A stretch of 64,000 nt of DNA, from NCBI RefSeq assembly GCF_011745365.1, contig NW_024468913.1, forward strand, positions 3,038,001 through 3,102,000, read 5' to 3'. Position 1 is the first letter of the stretch. Every line of letters starts with the position of its first letter. Below are positions 44,738 through 57,256 of the stretch, piece after piece. The position numbers were made by a program, and so were the translations under genes. The stretch comes from Cryphonectria parasitica EP155. Lineage: Eukaryota > Ascomycota > Sordariomycetes > Diaporthales > Cryphonectriaceae. The notes below the pieces were generated by a model. The model had not been told where the DNA came from and made no database searches. It saw only the letters and a program-made list of their open reading frames with translations.

Positions 44738-46058
44738 ATGGACGATCAGTCGAAGTATGCGATCCACGCCGCCTGTAGGGAAGGAAAACGTGAGTCTCCT
44801 CCATCCATGGACTGCAGCAGTAGCAGCAAGCAACAAGCAGCAGCTTACCAGGCGCCCCACAGTTTCCCTCGTCCAGTCCTTGCTGAATGTGAGCTCCCAA
44901 CTCTGAGGTTCCCATGACACTCTGTCGTGCCAGATGAGGGACGAGGACACGGCGAAATTAACGCGGTTATCTTCCAGGTCGACCCGAAGCTCAGCCAGCG
45001 GAAAGACGACGACGGCAGGCTTCCCATCCACTGGGCTGCGTCAGCCAACCAGCTGGACATCGTTCAGCTGCTGGCCGAGGAGAAGGGCTTCGATGTGGAT
45101 GTCCAGGTATGTTGATACTTCCCTTATCCTCGTTGGGGAAGTTACAAGGGCTGCTACTGAGACAACGGGACAGGATGACATGGGCTGGACGGCGCTCATG
45201 ATCGCGGCCAGCGTGAAGGACAGCGAGAGACTCGTCGAGTTCCTGTTGAGCAAGGGGGCTGATCCAAATGAGAAGAGTGAGCTGCCTTTGTTGGAAAAGA
45301 AAGAAAAACAAGGAGAGGAGTTCAGCTAACATTCAGCCCTACCAGACAACACCGGCCAGGCAAGCTCACCACTCCCACCATCCAACCACCCATCATACCT
45401 AGCTCTTATACATCTATTCATCACACCCCCTTTCCCCAAAGATCCTACCCTGTCCGACCATCTGCTACAATCAAAATCATCCTGACCCACTCTCCTCCCA
45501 CAGACAGTTGTCCACTTCGTAGCCTCCAAGAACGCCATAGACATCGCCCGCCGCCTCTTCGACAACCAGCCCCCCGCCTCCGCAAGAGTCCGCGACCGGC
45601 GCGGCCAGTACGCCCTCCACCGAGCCGCGGCGGTCGGCTCCGTGCCCATGGTCAACCTGCTGCTCAAGCACAAGAGCCCCCTGAACGCGACGGACCAGGA
45701 TGGGCAGACGGCGCTGCATCATGCCATTGCCGAGGGCCATGGTGAGTGTAGCTACTGGGGATCAAAGCCTTTGATTTTTGGAATGTGAGGGAAGGCTGAT
45801 TAAGTGGGAAAACTAATCATGAAAATAGGTGATACGGCAGTTGCTCTGCTCAAGGCTGGTGCCGAGACGGACAAGAAGGATGTGGATGGTCATTTGGCGT
45901 TGGATCTGGCACCGGCCAAGGAGGTGAGTTCTGAATGGGTGTCTGCCTGGTGTATAAAGTGGTGGTGGTGGTGTCTCTACTTGATGGCCATGGCTGACCA
46001 AGCACAGATTAAGCAATACATCGAGAGAATGGCCGAGAATGAGGGCATAGAGCTGTGA
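44738..46058 (+). CDS. NAS6: Proteasome assembly chaperone NAS6/gankyrin (PSMD10), ankyrin repeats, 235 aa
   Basis: Chaperone that binds Rpt3 during assembly of the 26S proteasome base. Eight exons: 44738-44789, 44863-44888, 44978-45106, 45174-45276, 45346-45359, 45504-45741, 45829-45923, 46008-46058. All phases agree. Exon 5 is only 14 nt. The intron after it (45360-45503) starts with GC: CAG-GCAAGC...CCACAG, a GC-AG intron; the others are GT-AG. Product: MDDQSKYAIHAACREGKLSL, then ankyrin units with DDDGRLPIHWAASANQLDIV, DDMGWTALMIAASVKDSERL, NTGQTVVHFVASKNAIDIAR, RRGQYALHRAAAVGSVPMVN, DQDGQTALHHAIAEGHGDTA and KKDVDGHLALDLAPAKE, ending MAENEGIEL. Repeat number and length match gankyrin. Confidence 0.92.
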
Positions 46059-46276
46059 AATAAATCAAAAAGTCTTGAGCGCGCCTCTTATGACGAGGCG
46101 ATGTCAAGCAGCTTCCATATAACTGTATAAACCCATCAACATCAAAATTCCTAGACTCCGGCTGCCGATAACCTTAGAAGATTTTTTCATTAAAGAAAAA
46201 AAAAAAAAAAAGAGAGAAAAAGGACCTGCCATGCTCTGTTCTGCCTACCCACCTTTTGTCGTGGCGTTTCAGTATC

Positions 46277-48974
46277 TCATTTGATTGTCCTCTCCACCAA
46301 ATCTCTGTACATGGCCTTGACATCCTGCACATCTGCCTTGAGCTCATCCACCAGCTCGCTCTTCTCGCCCAGCAGCTCTAGCGTCGTCTCGTACCTCTCG
46401 CTGACCTCGGCAACCTCAGCCTGCAGCCTAGCGACCTCCTCGCCCGCCTGCCGGCCCTTCTCGACCTCGCGCATGAGGCTCACCATCTCTGCGCGCGCCT
46501 CGTCACGCTGCGCCGAGATTCGCGCGAGCTCTTCTTTCGTGGTGACCTTCTCGGTCTCCAGCCGCCGGATCGCTGCGCTCAGCTTCTCAACAAGCTGCAC
46601 AGAGGGGCCTGCGCCGACGGTCGAGACAGAAACCATGTCTTGCGCGATCTGCTGGGGCGACGAGGTCGTCTCGATGCTATCGTACGTGTCGCTCCGTTCC
46701 AGTGGGTGTATGGAGGGGACGGACGGGAGTGCCTCGATGGTGGGGCTGAGTATTGGAGGCAGCTGGTGGGAGTTTACGTTGTGCAGAGACGGTCGGCTGG
46801 CGGGCTGGACCGATGGTCTGCGTGCAGTATATCGTTCCACAGGATCGCCATTGCTTGAAGGTGCCGAGTGCTTGCGCAGCTTGCTCGATAGCGTACCGTA
46901 CCCGAGAAGTTCGGTGCTAAAGCTGCGTGACGGCATAGATGCCGAGGGTGATTCGGGCCTGCTGCTGGATCTGTACAGTTGAGATGGGCCGGTCTCTATC
47001 CACGGTCCTGGACGGTCTTGCTGCTCTCGTGCTGCGGCTGTCGCCTTCTCTTCTGCCACGGCCGTCCTGTGCTTCTCCAGCTCTGCCTTGGCCTCGGCCA
47101 GGGCAGCTTCCGCTTCTTCTGATCGCTTCTTGAGCGCCTCTATTTCAGACTGATGCGCCTTCACGTCTTCCTGTATGGTGGGTATCTGAGTCTTTGCATC
47201 TTCTAATTCTTCTTCCCGATGTCTTGCGCGGAGGGCCTAAGAGAATAGACCATTAATGATTAGCATCATCATAGCACTGAGGTGCAGGTACCTTGGGACA
47301 AACTCACAGCTTCACGAGCCTTCTTCCTCATCTCCGACTCCCGATGCTGCGCCTCATCCCTCTCCTTCTCTAGATTCGCAATCCTACCGAGTAGTGTGCT
47401 CTCGATGCCCTGCCAGTTTTCCGTCGCGATCGCATACTGTGTCTGAAGAGTCTCGACCTGTCGTAGTAGTTTCGCCTGGGAATCGCCCATCGCCCCTGAG
47501 GAGACTTCTTCCGCCATGACCCTCATAGACTCGAGTTTGCTCTCCATGACCTGCAGCTCGGCCTTGAGCTCGACCTCAACGGCACGAGACCGCTCTGCAG
47601 CTCGCTCTGCCTTCTCCTTGAGCTCGTTCTCTCTTGCCCTGCCGCGGTCTGCCGCGAGCTCCTTTTCAACCTTGAGCTCGGAGACCTCGTCTTCGAGCTC
47701 CCGAGCACGCTGCTTTTCCTTGACCAGAGCCTCCTCGTTCACCTTGGCCGTCAGGGCTTCCGCTTGCTCGGCAGCCTTCTGTAGCTGGGCCTTGAGATCC
47801 GCAACGCTCCTGTCTTTGCTTGACCCTTCGGACTTGAGGGAGTCGATCTCCTTCTGCGACTGACCAATCCGCCTGTGCAGCTCCTCCTGGTACTTCTCCA
47901 GGTCGTCAGCCCGCCGTGCCTTCCTGCGCGTGGCTTCCAGCTCCTGCTCGGCCTTGCCCTTGGAGGTCTTGACCTTATTAATCTCCTTCTCGTTCTCGCC
48001 GATCTTGGACCGCAGGGTTTTTATAATCGCGCGGAGCTTTTGTTCTGTGCTTGCCAAGTTCTTCCCCTCCTCCATGAGCCCGGCGATCTGCTGGTCCTTC
48101 TCTGCCAGCTTCTTCTCCATGCTGCCGGCAGGTGCCTCCTTGGCCTCCTTTCTGGCCCGTTCGGTGGCCTCCCGCGCCAGGTATTGCAGCTTTGCCTGCA
48201 GCGCATCAATCTGCTCGACATAGTTGTGTGTCTCCTCTTGCTGCTGCAGAGCCATCTCCTCCAGCGCCTTCTCTAATTGTTTTATCCGGTCCTCTTGTAA
48301 CACCACGACCGCGCTAGCCGGGACATCGGCGCTCGAGGGCTCTGTCTCCGCCTCGCCGTTCGTATTCTTAGCCAGCGCTTCTGTCGTTTCAGCCTGTATG
48401 GGGGCAGCAGACACATCCAAGACCCCATCCTTGCTCGTGTCTGAGGCTGCCTTGGTCTCAATCGAACTTCGGCCCACGGCATCCAACGAGGCCCGCGGTG
48501 ACGGCAGCACCTTCGGGCTTGCTGGTAATGCCACGCCCGCTGCGTTCTCTATCGAGTTCCTGGTCGGGACGTCTATGCTCTGCCGTGGACTCGCGGTTGG
48601 CGTCACCCTGGTGGAGGGGTTTTCCGACTTCAGAGTGACCTGTTTCGCAGCCACGGCCCTCGCGAGCCTCTCTTGCAGCCGGTCATTCGTTCTATTTCGG
48701 TTCGCAGAATCGGGTCTCGGGGGTGCTATTCGATTCCAAAGTAGGGGCCACTGTCAGCAAACGGGGCGTGTAAGGCAGGTAGACGGGGCGGGTAGAGAGA
48801 CGCACCTGTGGTTGGGCTCTTGGCCTGCTGTGAGGGCGCAGGGCTAGGGCTCGGCTTGGGCTGGTCCTCCTCAGCGAGGATGGTATCCAGCTTGGCCTCG
48901 ACGCCGGCGACGGCTTGCGAAAGCAAGGAGCCCCATCTCGACTTGGGCCCTCCTCCTCCACCTTGACCGGACAT
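46277..48974 (-). CDS. TMF1: TMF1-like golgin (TATA element modulatory factor family; yeast Sgm1), 848 aa
   Basis: Coiled-coil Golgi tether; the family binds Rab6/Ypt6 through its C-terminal domain. Minus-strand exons 48974-48806, 48725-47308, 47236-46277; introns 80 and 71 nt (phases 1 and 0). N-terminus MSGQGGGGGPKSRWGSLLSQ followed by AVAGVEAKLDTILAE is the usual amphipathic start. Residues about 60-190 are Ser/Thr-rich and disordered. From about 200 to 600 it is almost continuous coiled coil; the central block (about 255-330: QQIAGLMEEGKNLASTEQKL, AIIKTLRSKIGENEKEINK) matches the TMF DNA-binding domain. A second Ser/Pro-rich gap (about 605-735) precedes the C-terminal TMF/TBP-binding coil (VEKLSAAIRRLETEKVTTKE to MYRDLVERTIK). 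The domain names come from the human protein's old description; a Golgi role is the accepted one. Confidence 0.9.
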
Positions 48975-50237
48975 GGCTCCTCTTTAACAGACGGGGTTTG
49001 GGAAGCGAGAGACAGAGGAAGAGAGAGAAGGGGGAAAGGGAGAGAGAAAGTGAGTGTCGTGCCCATCCGAGGGGCGGCAGTGCTTGGACGGGTATCGAAT
49101 TACAGGTGCAGAGGAGATGGCATTGCTGGATTGGGCCTTCCGAGTCAAGGGAGGATTCGAGAGCCGCGAAAGAAGTTCCAGTTATTCCCAGCTTTTGCGA
49201 CTCGCGATGATGTTTCTCCACCTTGTGCTCCTTCCCACCCCGGATTTCTCTCAGGTCTATATTAAAAATGGTGTTGTGTTTCGTCGATATGTATGGTTCC
49301 CTTTGAAATCGTTCGTGTGAGCTCCTGTGGTTTGCTCGGGGCTAAGGATTGGGACAGTCTGGCAAGATTTCTGGACTATGTGTCGTTTGGCGTGTGTAAG
49401 CTTTGGACAGAAATGGCAGTGCTGTGACGTTGGTCGGCTCTTGGAGTAATACACGAACTGAGTTAACATCCTAGTCCACCGCAGATCAATCACTCACTGC
49501 CACCCAATACAAAAAGCAACCAGGCACAGCATCTGATTGGAGTGGCCAATACAGTACACATTCTTCAATGTGTTCATTCTTACTCTTACCTAGGCTACCC
49601 AGTCAATGACCAATTCCCTCATACCAAGCATACCAGAAACACTACAACAGCTGCAGACCACAAAAAGGTCTTCCTCTCCAATGTACTATGTACAGTAGCA
49701 TCTAGCATAGTACAAGGTCAAGGCCTACTTATGGCGCGATATGCGCCTAAGAATGGCCAAGCTTCTTTTAGCCCTATGCCATACCTCCCACCACCCACCA
49801 CCAGCCTGGATATTATACGTGTGGATCCTGTTTGGTTGCATGGCCCCATTGTTTCGGGAGAGGCAGGGGATTGATGAAGGAATTGATTGCGCGGCTTTCA
49901 CGTGTGTGTTCCCCATCTTGCATGCAGTCTAATTGAGCGAAGAGAAAGAGATAACTGCAGTCTGACCTGCCCACAGTGTAATTCACCGACCTGCCAAAAC
50001 AGCATCTTATTCTCTCTGTGGATCGCCGAGTACCTTTGTCCTTGTTTCATTCTCATGACAGACTGGTTACTAAAGTACATATCAACGCGAGGTTTGGAAA
50101 CAAATAATTTTATATGATCTCGGTAACCAGCTGTAGGGTATCCTGCCATCTGGAAACGATACTGGGAAAACGCTATTCGTTCTACAGGGGATCAACACAG
50201 ATTGGAGAGCGGGAAAAAACAATTCTGATCTCCAAAG
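48975..50237. other. Intergenic, no supported gene
   Basis: About 1.26 kb: promoter side of the golgin gene and 3' flank of the ceramidase gene. A TGTACTATGTACAGTA palindrome-like sequence lies near 49682. No gene seen. Confidence 0.5.
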
Positions 50238-51518
50238 TTAGAGGGTTTTCTTGTGGCGATTGTCAACGGCATTGGCATAGCCGTTACCATTGACCTTGGT
50301 GATGGAGCCCGCCCGAGGGACAGCCTTGGGGACCGATGTGAAGGGAGATGGCCACTTCAGCACAAACTCCCGCTCGCCGCCGTCCAGACACCGCTCTAGC
50401 CAAAGCCGCCATGTGATGCAATAATAAGTCCCAATGCCGGTGAAGATGTGCCACCAGGCATGACCCTCAAGCACTGCCGCCCAGGGCAGCAGGATCGTGT
50501 TCCGAGCGTCGCGCAGGTGTCTGCAGAATGTATTGTCTAGAAGCCAGATGGAAAATCCTACCAAGAACAGCACGATGCCTAATTGTACCGAGTCAGCAAA
50601 ATCGCCGCAGTGCAGATAGCAGGTATGTGTGTGATGAGTCTCTCGGAAGGAGGAGGAAGAAGAGTTTTAAGGGATAGGCTCTGTACCTGTGAAGGCCATT
50701 TTCCACATTTGCCTCAAGATCTCGTCGGCCTCGGCTGGCGTTTCGCATCGCTTCCTGAGTGCTGGCCGAAGTGTTGCTTCCATATCGAACATGGCCCGAA
50801 AGACCAAGGCGAGCATCAACGCAGCGTAGGCAACCTGGTGAAACACCGGGTCCTGCGACGAGAGGTAGTAGATGGTGATCCAGGAAGCCAGAGCGAGAAG
50901 CCCAAGAGCCACGAGCACCTGGGTATGCCTGGGCCGCGAGTAGGAAAATGTTGCGTAAGCCACAATGCAGGTGGTGTAGATCATCGGCAGCTCATCAGCA
51001 AGCTGCATTGAGTCTGCTCGGCGTTTGGTTAGCCAAAGGGTGGTGGTGCACGGGAATAGTCTGGTGAGTGGATCAGACATGATGTCTGCTGGAACCCGGG
51101 CAGGACCAGGGAGGAAACCCGCACACACACACACACACACACACACACGTACATTTGAGGGTGGCATGGAAAGCCATCGATCCCAAGCCAACGACAACGT
51201 AGCCCAGGAAAGAAAAGACAAAGACCAGACCGTGGCCATGGCGCAGACACTCTCGAATGCCCATAACACCCAGGTAGAGGAAGATCAAATTGGTCGAGGT
51301 GTTGAAGAACTCTGCAATGTATGGCGTCACATTATAGTCCTGCAAAATCTCAGCTCAGCCCAGGATTCTCGCAAGTCGACAAGACTAGATGTTGGGCATG
51401 AAGAGTGAATGCCCCCATTTATCCCACGTACCTCTTCACACCAGTTCAGGGTGCTTGTCTGTGTGCCCCAGATGCCGTCCCTAGATTCCCGGTAGGGCCA
51501 TTGGAAGGCCAGAGACAT
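50238..51518 (-). CDS. YPC1: Alkaline ceramidase (Ypc1/Ydc1 family), 313 aa
   Basis: Multi-pass ER enzyme that hydrolyses (phyto/dihydro)ceramide to sphingoid base and fatty acid. Minus-strand exons 51518-51432, 51339-51153, 51013-50687, 50578-50238; introns 92, 139 and 108 nt, phases 0, 1, 1. Signature blocks are present: RDGIWGTQTSTLNWCEEDYN, the first metal-site region GLGSMAFHATLKYSMQLADE-LPM (Ser, His and Asp of the CREST-type active site) and the His pair in EGHAWWHIFTGIGTYYCI. Seven hydrophobic segments can be counted (e.g. TNLIFLYLGVMGI, VFVFSFLGYVVVG, VLVALGLLALASWITIYYL, GIVLFLVGFSIWLL). The second intron consists largely of a (GT)n repeat that begins at the donor site. Confidence 0.93.
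51122..51149. repeat. (CA)n microsatellite inside a ceramidase intron
   Basis: Thirteen to fourteen CA units; on the gene strand it is (GT)n starting three bases after the donor GTAC. Variation in length could affect recognition of this splice site. Confidence 0.9.
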
Positions 51519-52914
51519 GCTGGCGGTGACGGTCACAACGAGCCCGAAAACATAAGATGTTGTTGAAGCTAGTACGCTCGAGATTGACTAGAGAATGTAT
51601 ACTAGAGATCTCTGTGTACTGTCGCAGTAGGGATGTCCGCTGTGCTGTACAATGGCATGCCCTCGTCCTTATGGCGTGGGATTCCAAAAGCCAGCGAAGA
51701 TCAGCTCAGGGAAGGGGGGCGGGGCCAAGCCTAAAAAGACCTCCCGCGCGGTCAAGCAAGGAAGAGAGAGGAAGACGTCAGGCTCAGAGATGCCCAATGA
51801 TAGGATACACTGCGAGAAAAGAGGCAGGGTAAATCATACAATTCATCTAAGCAATAATTGCGACGAGAAAAGTTGACAAAAGGTTTGGTTGGAATTGGCC
51901 AGCATTTCGTTCAGGGTGTGCAGGTTATAGCCGAAGGGCGAGCCAGCCCCTCCCAGACCCGGTCACATGTACATGAATCCACGCTCCTAAGTACTGCCAG
52001 AGTACCTAAGCACGTGGTACGCAACTCTTGAGATAGGGCCTAGGTACTTACATTACATGTTTCTTAAGAGGCAGCGGTGCTAGGGTGAGATTGTCAGTAA
52101 CGAAGGCAACGCCACAATGTAGCAAATCATGTCATCCTGCATCTTTACTGTACTACCACCTTTGTTTTTCTTTTCTCCTCTTCTGTATTCTTATTTCTTC
52201 TTTTCTCCCTTTCAAAGAATAGAGTTAGAGTTGGTATAAGACAGCCGTGATAAGCCATAGGTAATGTTTTTGAAATCCAGCCTTTTCGGTGGAGGGAGTA
52301 CGTGTCTTGTATGAGCGTGCAGCTCTATTTATTGTCTTTATTTGAACAAATAACTCAGATAGGGATTATTGTTACCTGACGCCACTTTAAGTTGTTACGC
52401 AGCGGCCCCCAGTGTATTGCTACCATGTACGTACCTGAGTTTTGTACTAAAGCTCGTACTTCGGAAGTACTCAGCTTGAGATTAGTCTTCCAGCACGCTG
52501 CCCAAGGACTTTTGCAGGAAAAGCAAAGCAGGATACTGTGTTTTGTCTGTACTGTTGAGAGTGGGAGTCTTCCCTGTCTATGTTTAGTAACTTGGAAGAT
52601 AAAGAGAAACAATGAGAATAAACGAAAGAAACATGGTGTTGAGAGGGTGACCTGTTGTGTTATGGTTGGGAAGGGGCAACACCGAACCCTGACCACGGCC
52701 CGCTGCGGGAGAGCCTTCCCCAGGTTCAGCAATTTTCGTGGCGTCTATTGCAGCCTGCCGAGCTCCCGCCCCTGGCCTTTTTGCTGCTGCGCGACCAGTT
52801 GGAATTCAACCATCAACACAAGCCTTCCAGTGCTATCCCGTCCAAATACATCCACTCAAAATTTGAGCATCAGGTGACGAGCCTGCCCAATCCGGTCACG
52901 GAAACTTACCCATC
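51519..52914. promoter_or_regulatory. Divergent intergenic region, ceramidase and prefoldin 1
   Basis: About 1.4 kb; pyrimidine-rich around 52155-52215. Frames such as 52355-52732 minus and 52392-52877 plus have no domain support. Confidence 0.5.
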
Positions 52915-53510
52915 ATGTCGCTATCACAAGAAGCACTGCAAAAGGTGAGAGAGAGGGGGGGGGGGGACACTGAGGGGAGCTGCACAGAGGCAGTCTTCGC
53001 GCTGAACTGAAGCTGGCATACACAGGACAGATAGATGCTGACATTGAATGCTAGCTGTACGGCGAGATCCAGACACAGGCCCTTAGGACCCAGCAGGAGC
53101 TTGCTCTCGGCCGCTCACAGATGGCGTCCAAGCAGCGCGAGATGCGCCTCACCCAGCTGACCCTCAGCGAGATCTCCTCACTAAGCCCCGAGACACCTGT
53201 CTATGAGGGCGTCGGCAAGATGTGAGTGACTGACTGCTGGCCCTATGCCCCACCCCCTCCCTTTCTCCTACCGTGCTATTGCGGGCTCAGATATCTTGGG
53301 CTGACAGCTCCGGTGTGTCCCTCCTCCCACTTCAGGTTTGTGTCAGCACCTGTGCCAGACATGAAGAGTAAGCTGCAGTCGCAGATGAAGCAGCTTGAGG
53401 CCGACGTCGAGAGTCTGAACAAGAAGATTCACTACCTGGATACTACTGCCAAGAACAGTCAGGATCACATCGAGGCGATTCTCAAGCGCGGCAGCACAGG
53501 TGGCTCTTGA
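52915..53510 (+). CDS. PFD1: Prefoldin subunit 1 (beta-type, Pfd1), 123 aa
   Basis: Beta subunit of the cytosolic prefoldin hexamer that hands unfolded actin and tubulins to CCT. Exons 52915-52944, 53055-53221, 53336-53510; introns 110 and 114 nt (GTGAGA...GCTAG phase 0; GTGAGT...TTCAG phase 2). Protein: MSLSQEALQKLYGEIQTQAL, first coiled coil (QQELALGRSQMASKQREMRL), then LTLSEISSLSPETPVYEGVG, KMFVSAPVPDMKSKLQSQM (the beta-hairpin) and the second coiled coil (LEADVESLNKKIHYLDTTAK), ending GSTGGS. Length and layout fit the family. The first intron contains a 12-G run (52955-52966) only ten bases after its donor. Confidence 0.94.
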
Positions 53511-55355
53511 GAGCATGCCTATGCCCGACCCCCTTGTCACGCAGGGCCCTCACTCACGGGTTCCCTTGCAGGCCTCGTCACCCACACCCACACCCACACA
53601 CCCACACACAACATGCACAAGGCTGCAAGATGTCAGAGCCTACCCGTGAGCTATCAAGCTAGCTGTCAAAAAGATGTCCCGGCCTCTCTGGATGGGCCAA
53701 GACGGACTACGATGGAGGTTTAGAAAGAGGATCGAATGGAGACCGGAGAACAGCGCCTGCCCAGCAGCCTCTGGGGGATTGCTGTTTGGAACGCTAGGCT
53801 GCGGCGTTCAGCAATGGCCGTCGCCATGGCGCACCAAATAATGACCACAATTTGAGAATTCACCCAGCGCAAGCTTTCAGATTCACAACACTAAGCGTCG
53901 GACATGTTCATAAAAGGTCGTCTCACCCAACAGAGTAAAATTATCAGTCTTGTTTTGCCAGCCGCCGGCGCCAATATATCGCGCCTCTCCTTCGAAGCCG
54001 CGAAGCGCGCTGGACATCCCTGGTGCTCCTAAGGCGTGAGTATGCGGGCCCATTGGCCCCGTTGGTAACGAGTCAGAATGCTACATCGAGAAGAGGCCAT
54101 ATCCTTGAAGAGTGGTGGCCTGGTTGAGTTTGGGTGCAGCAAAACCAGCCAAGTCAATTTCGATACGATACCTTGCCAGGCGCCGAGGTCTTTTTCGCAA
54201 ACACGTGGTCCGTACGCGGTTGATTGTGCCGGATGTCGTTCTTAATCAACCCGACAGAAAGGGAATGACAGTGTGCGCCCTTTGTGACACCCCCCCCCCC
54301 GGAGATCCGCTCTAATCTAGCACTTTTGAGATTTGCGGGGGAACGAAACCGATAATCCCAGTGTGCAGCACCCGAGGAGGATGGATCTCGAGACGAGATG
54401 CTTGCGTGGAGACTTGCGGCATCCTGTCCGCCTTTTTTTTCTTCTCTCTGACACACACGCATGCACGCGCGCGCATTGCATTGCTGCTTCGAACGAGGCT
54501 CGGTGTGTTGGATCTATTTCTATAGATGCCAAGGGTAATGGTAGGATTGCTGGTGGGCCGGCTTGCTCGGGCTGACAGCTTAATCTTCTGCTTCTATTTT
54601 GGCCCCCACGGGTCTTCTTGCTCTACAGCAGAGCAGCTATGCCAAATCTCCCGTTGACACTGGCTTGACTGGGAGCATCCTGCAGGACGACGACTTTCAG
54701 CCGCTTCAGTCTATCTCCACCGGACCTACCCTGCCACCAATAGACCTTTTGCATACCACCTCACCTTATGATCTAGCGGCATTATGCCAGGATCCAGCCT
54801 ATATCTCCGCTACGCTGACCTTTGCCAGCATGCACACACACACACTCGCGCGCTAGGGGCGATCACATTCCTCGTCGACTTGGGGAGCCAAGCCAACGCA
54901 GCACAATGAGTTTCACCGTGTTTTCTGGGCCGATGCGGCTTACCTCGGGAGGGTTGCCTCTTGTAACCTCAGCCGTCTGCTGTGGTTGGCCTGCTAACCA
55001 ATGACTACATTCCTCTTCTGCCGAAGGAATAAAGCCTTTAAGTGACCCCGCCTGTGTGCGGCACTGTTCTCTGCTCCTCAGCTGCTCAGTCTCTCTCTTC
55101 TCTCTCTTCTGCGATTTTTGCGAGTGACTTCTTTGCCACCTCTTGGACCTGATCTGTCAGCAGCCTCTTTATTTGTTTCGTTTCTCTCATATCATCTGCT
55201 GTGATCTCGACTTGAACGAAAAGAGTGTGTGCGCCTTCGCCTGCCTCGAGCGAAGGTGTTGACCGCCGTATCATATATACCACATTTTTTCTCTTATTTT
55301 TCTGCGCACAGCCTTATTCCCGATCAACCGAGATATACTCAACATAACAGCCACC
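53511..55355. other. Intergenic, no supported gene
   Basis: About 1.85 kb. It has a CACCC/CACA repeat at 53580-53612, an 11-C run at 54290-54300 and an alternating purine-pyrimidine stretch (CACGCATGCACGCGCGCGC) at about 54454-54473 that could adopt Z-DNA. Open frames here have no domain. Confidence 0.5.
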
Positions 55356-57256
55356 ATGAGTTACTACTCTGAGGAGGAAGAGGTCGACCGCGTGCGTATC
55401 AGCAGAGATCGATCTCCTGCACCTGTGCACTATGTCGAGGCCAGACGGGAACGGCCTCGCAGCCGCGCCTATTATCAGCAAGGCGTGGATGCCATGCTGA
55501 ATGCCCACGACCGACAGGACCGGACCTTGGTCACCACTACCACTCGGTTCCGTGAGAGATCTCGGGAGCGCCGCAGCCCGCCCAGTGTCGTACTGGCCCC
55601 GCCGCCGCCGCCAGTCGCCGGTCCTGTGGTCATCAACCAGAGGTTCGACCACCACCACTCGTCGGACGACGACAGCAGTATCACCAGCCGCCGTGGCCGC
55701 TCACGGCACGAGTCACGCGTGTCCTACCATGAGCACTCACACTCTCGCTCTCGCGCTGGGTCGGATGCCTACCTGACCATGGAGAGATACGAGATGGAGC
55801 GCAAGCTGGACGAGACGCGGCGGCAGCTCGAGCTGCTGCGCATGTCCGCACCGCACAGCGACCGGGAGAGGTTCGAGCTGGAGCGCGAGCGCGAGCGCCT
55901 GCGACGTGAGCGCCTGGAACTCGAGGCCGAGGCCGAGACGCGTGAGCGCGACGCCAGAAGGGCTGCTGAGGCAGAGATCCGCGATCTCAGGAAGGACAAG
56001 GCGGAGCTGGACCGCCTGCGCCACGAGGAGGTCGAAGAAGACCGTCTGGCACTCATCAGGAGGGACATGGAGTACCGTGAGCTGCGGGAGCGACAAATGC
56101 GTGACCAGCACGAGAGAGAAGCCGAGGAGCGCCGCCTTCACGACCGCGAGGACTTTGAGCTACGTGAGGCCAAGAGGAGGCTGCAGGCCATCGAACAGCG
56201 TGACAGGATGGAGAAGGAGGCTCTGGAGAGGGCTAGAGAGGCCAAGACGCACGCCGAGCTGAAGGCCGCCAAGGATGAGCTGGATAAGAGTAAGTGTTTT
56301 CCCTCGCCTTCAATCTTGTGAGGAAATGTATACTGACATGTCCCCCAACAGTCAAGCGAGCCAAAGACGAAGCCGCCGAGCGCGAGCGCATCATCAAGGA
56401 ACACGCGCTCGCCGAGCTGGAGAAGAAGAAGGCTGCTGAGGCTGCCGCCGCAGCGCGCAAGAAGGCCGACGAGGAGGCGGTGGAGCGGTGGAAGATCGAG
56501 CAGGCCGAGAAGGCAGCCAAGCAGAAGAAGGAGAAGGAAGAGGCCGAGAGGGAGATCCGCCACCAGATGCGCGACCGTCTTCTCGCCTCAGGCGTGCCCG
56601 AGAACCAGATCGAGGCCATCCTCGACGGCAAGCGAGTTGCGCCGCGCCCAATGGGGCATATCGGCCAGGGACACATGTCCATGATGCCACCGCCACCGCC
56701 ACCTGTACACCCCGGAATGGAGATCACAACGACCAAGACGACGTATACCCGGATGGCGAGAAAGCACCTCAGTCTCGAGGCCTTGAGGGCGAGGGCTATC
56801 GAGTATGAGATCGACTCGGTGAGTTTGGCCCCCCCAGCCCTGCATTATGCACCATGCATTTGCTTTCTGCACGGCGGCTATTATGCCCCGAGCCGCTGTC
56901 ATGGACAAGGACCCCTACCTAGTTTACGCGCCCGCGGCCCCCAAGAAAATACACCTCAAGCCCCTCCCGAAACTGCACATGCAATATTGACTGCCCACTA
57001 ACCGACGGAACTACAGAACCCCGATTATATAGTCATCAAGCGCTGGGTCCCGCCCGAGGAGCAGAAGGAGCTTTGGTCGCTGACCAGGGTGATCCGCGAC
57101 GACCGCGAAAAGGTCACGACGACCATCTCTGTCGAGGACCGCAGTCGCCACCGCCACCGCGACAAGTCGCGCGACAATTTGGTGCTGGTCCGCAAGACGA
57201 AGCGGGAGCGGAGCAGGTCGCCCAGCATGCTGATGTACCTCGCCGGTGCGAGGTGA
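55356..57256 (+). CDS. Coiled-coil protein with fungal C-terminal domain (DUF8035-like), 546 aa
   Basis: Exons 55356-56289, 56352-56818, 57017-57256; introns 62 and 198 nt, phases 1 and 0. The N-terminus (MSYYSEEEEVDRVRISRDRS) is Arg/Ser-rich and disordered, with a His-rich patch. Residues about 145-415 are a near-continuous highly charged helix (RERFELERERERLRRERLEL, AEARKKADEEAVERWKIEQA type), probably a single alpha-helix or coiled coil. A Met/Pro hinge (MSMMPPPPPPVHPGM) leads to the C-terminal block YTRMARKHLSLEALRARAIE, DYIVIKRWVPPEEQKELWSL and a basic SR-containing tail (KTKRERSRSPSMLMYLAG). The C-terminal block resembles a domain I remember from fungal proteins as DUF8035, not verified. 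Function unknown; RS and basic content suggest a nuclear site. Confidence 0.83.
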
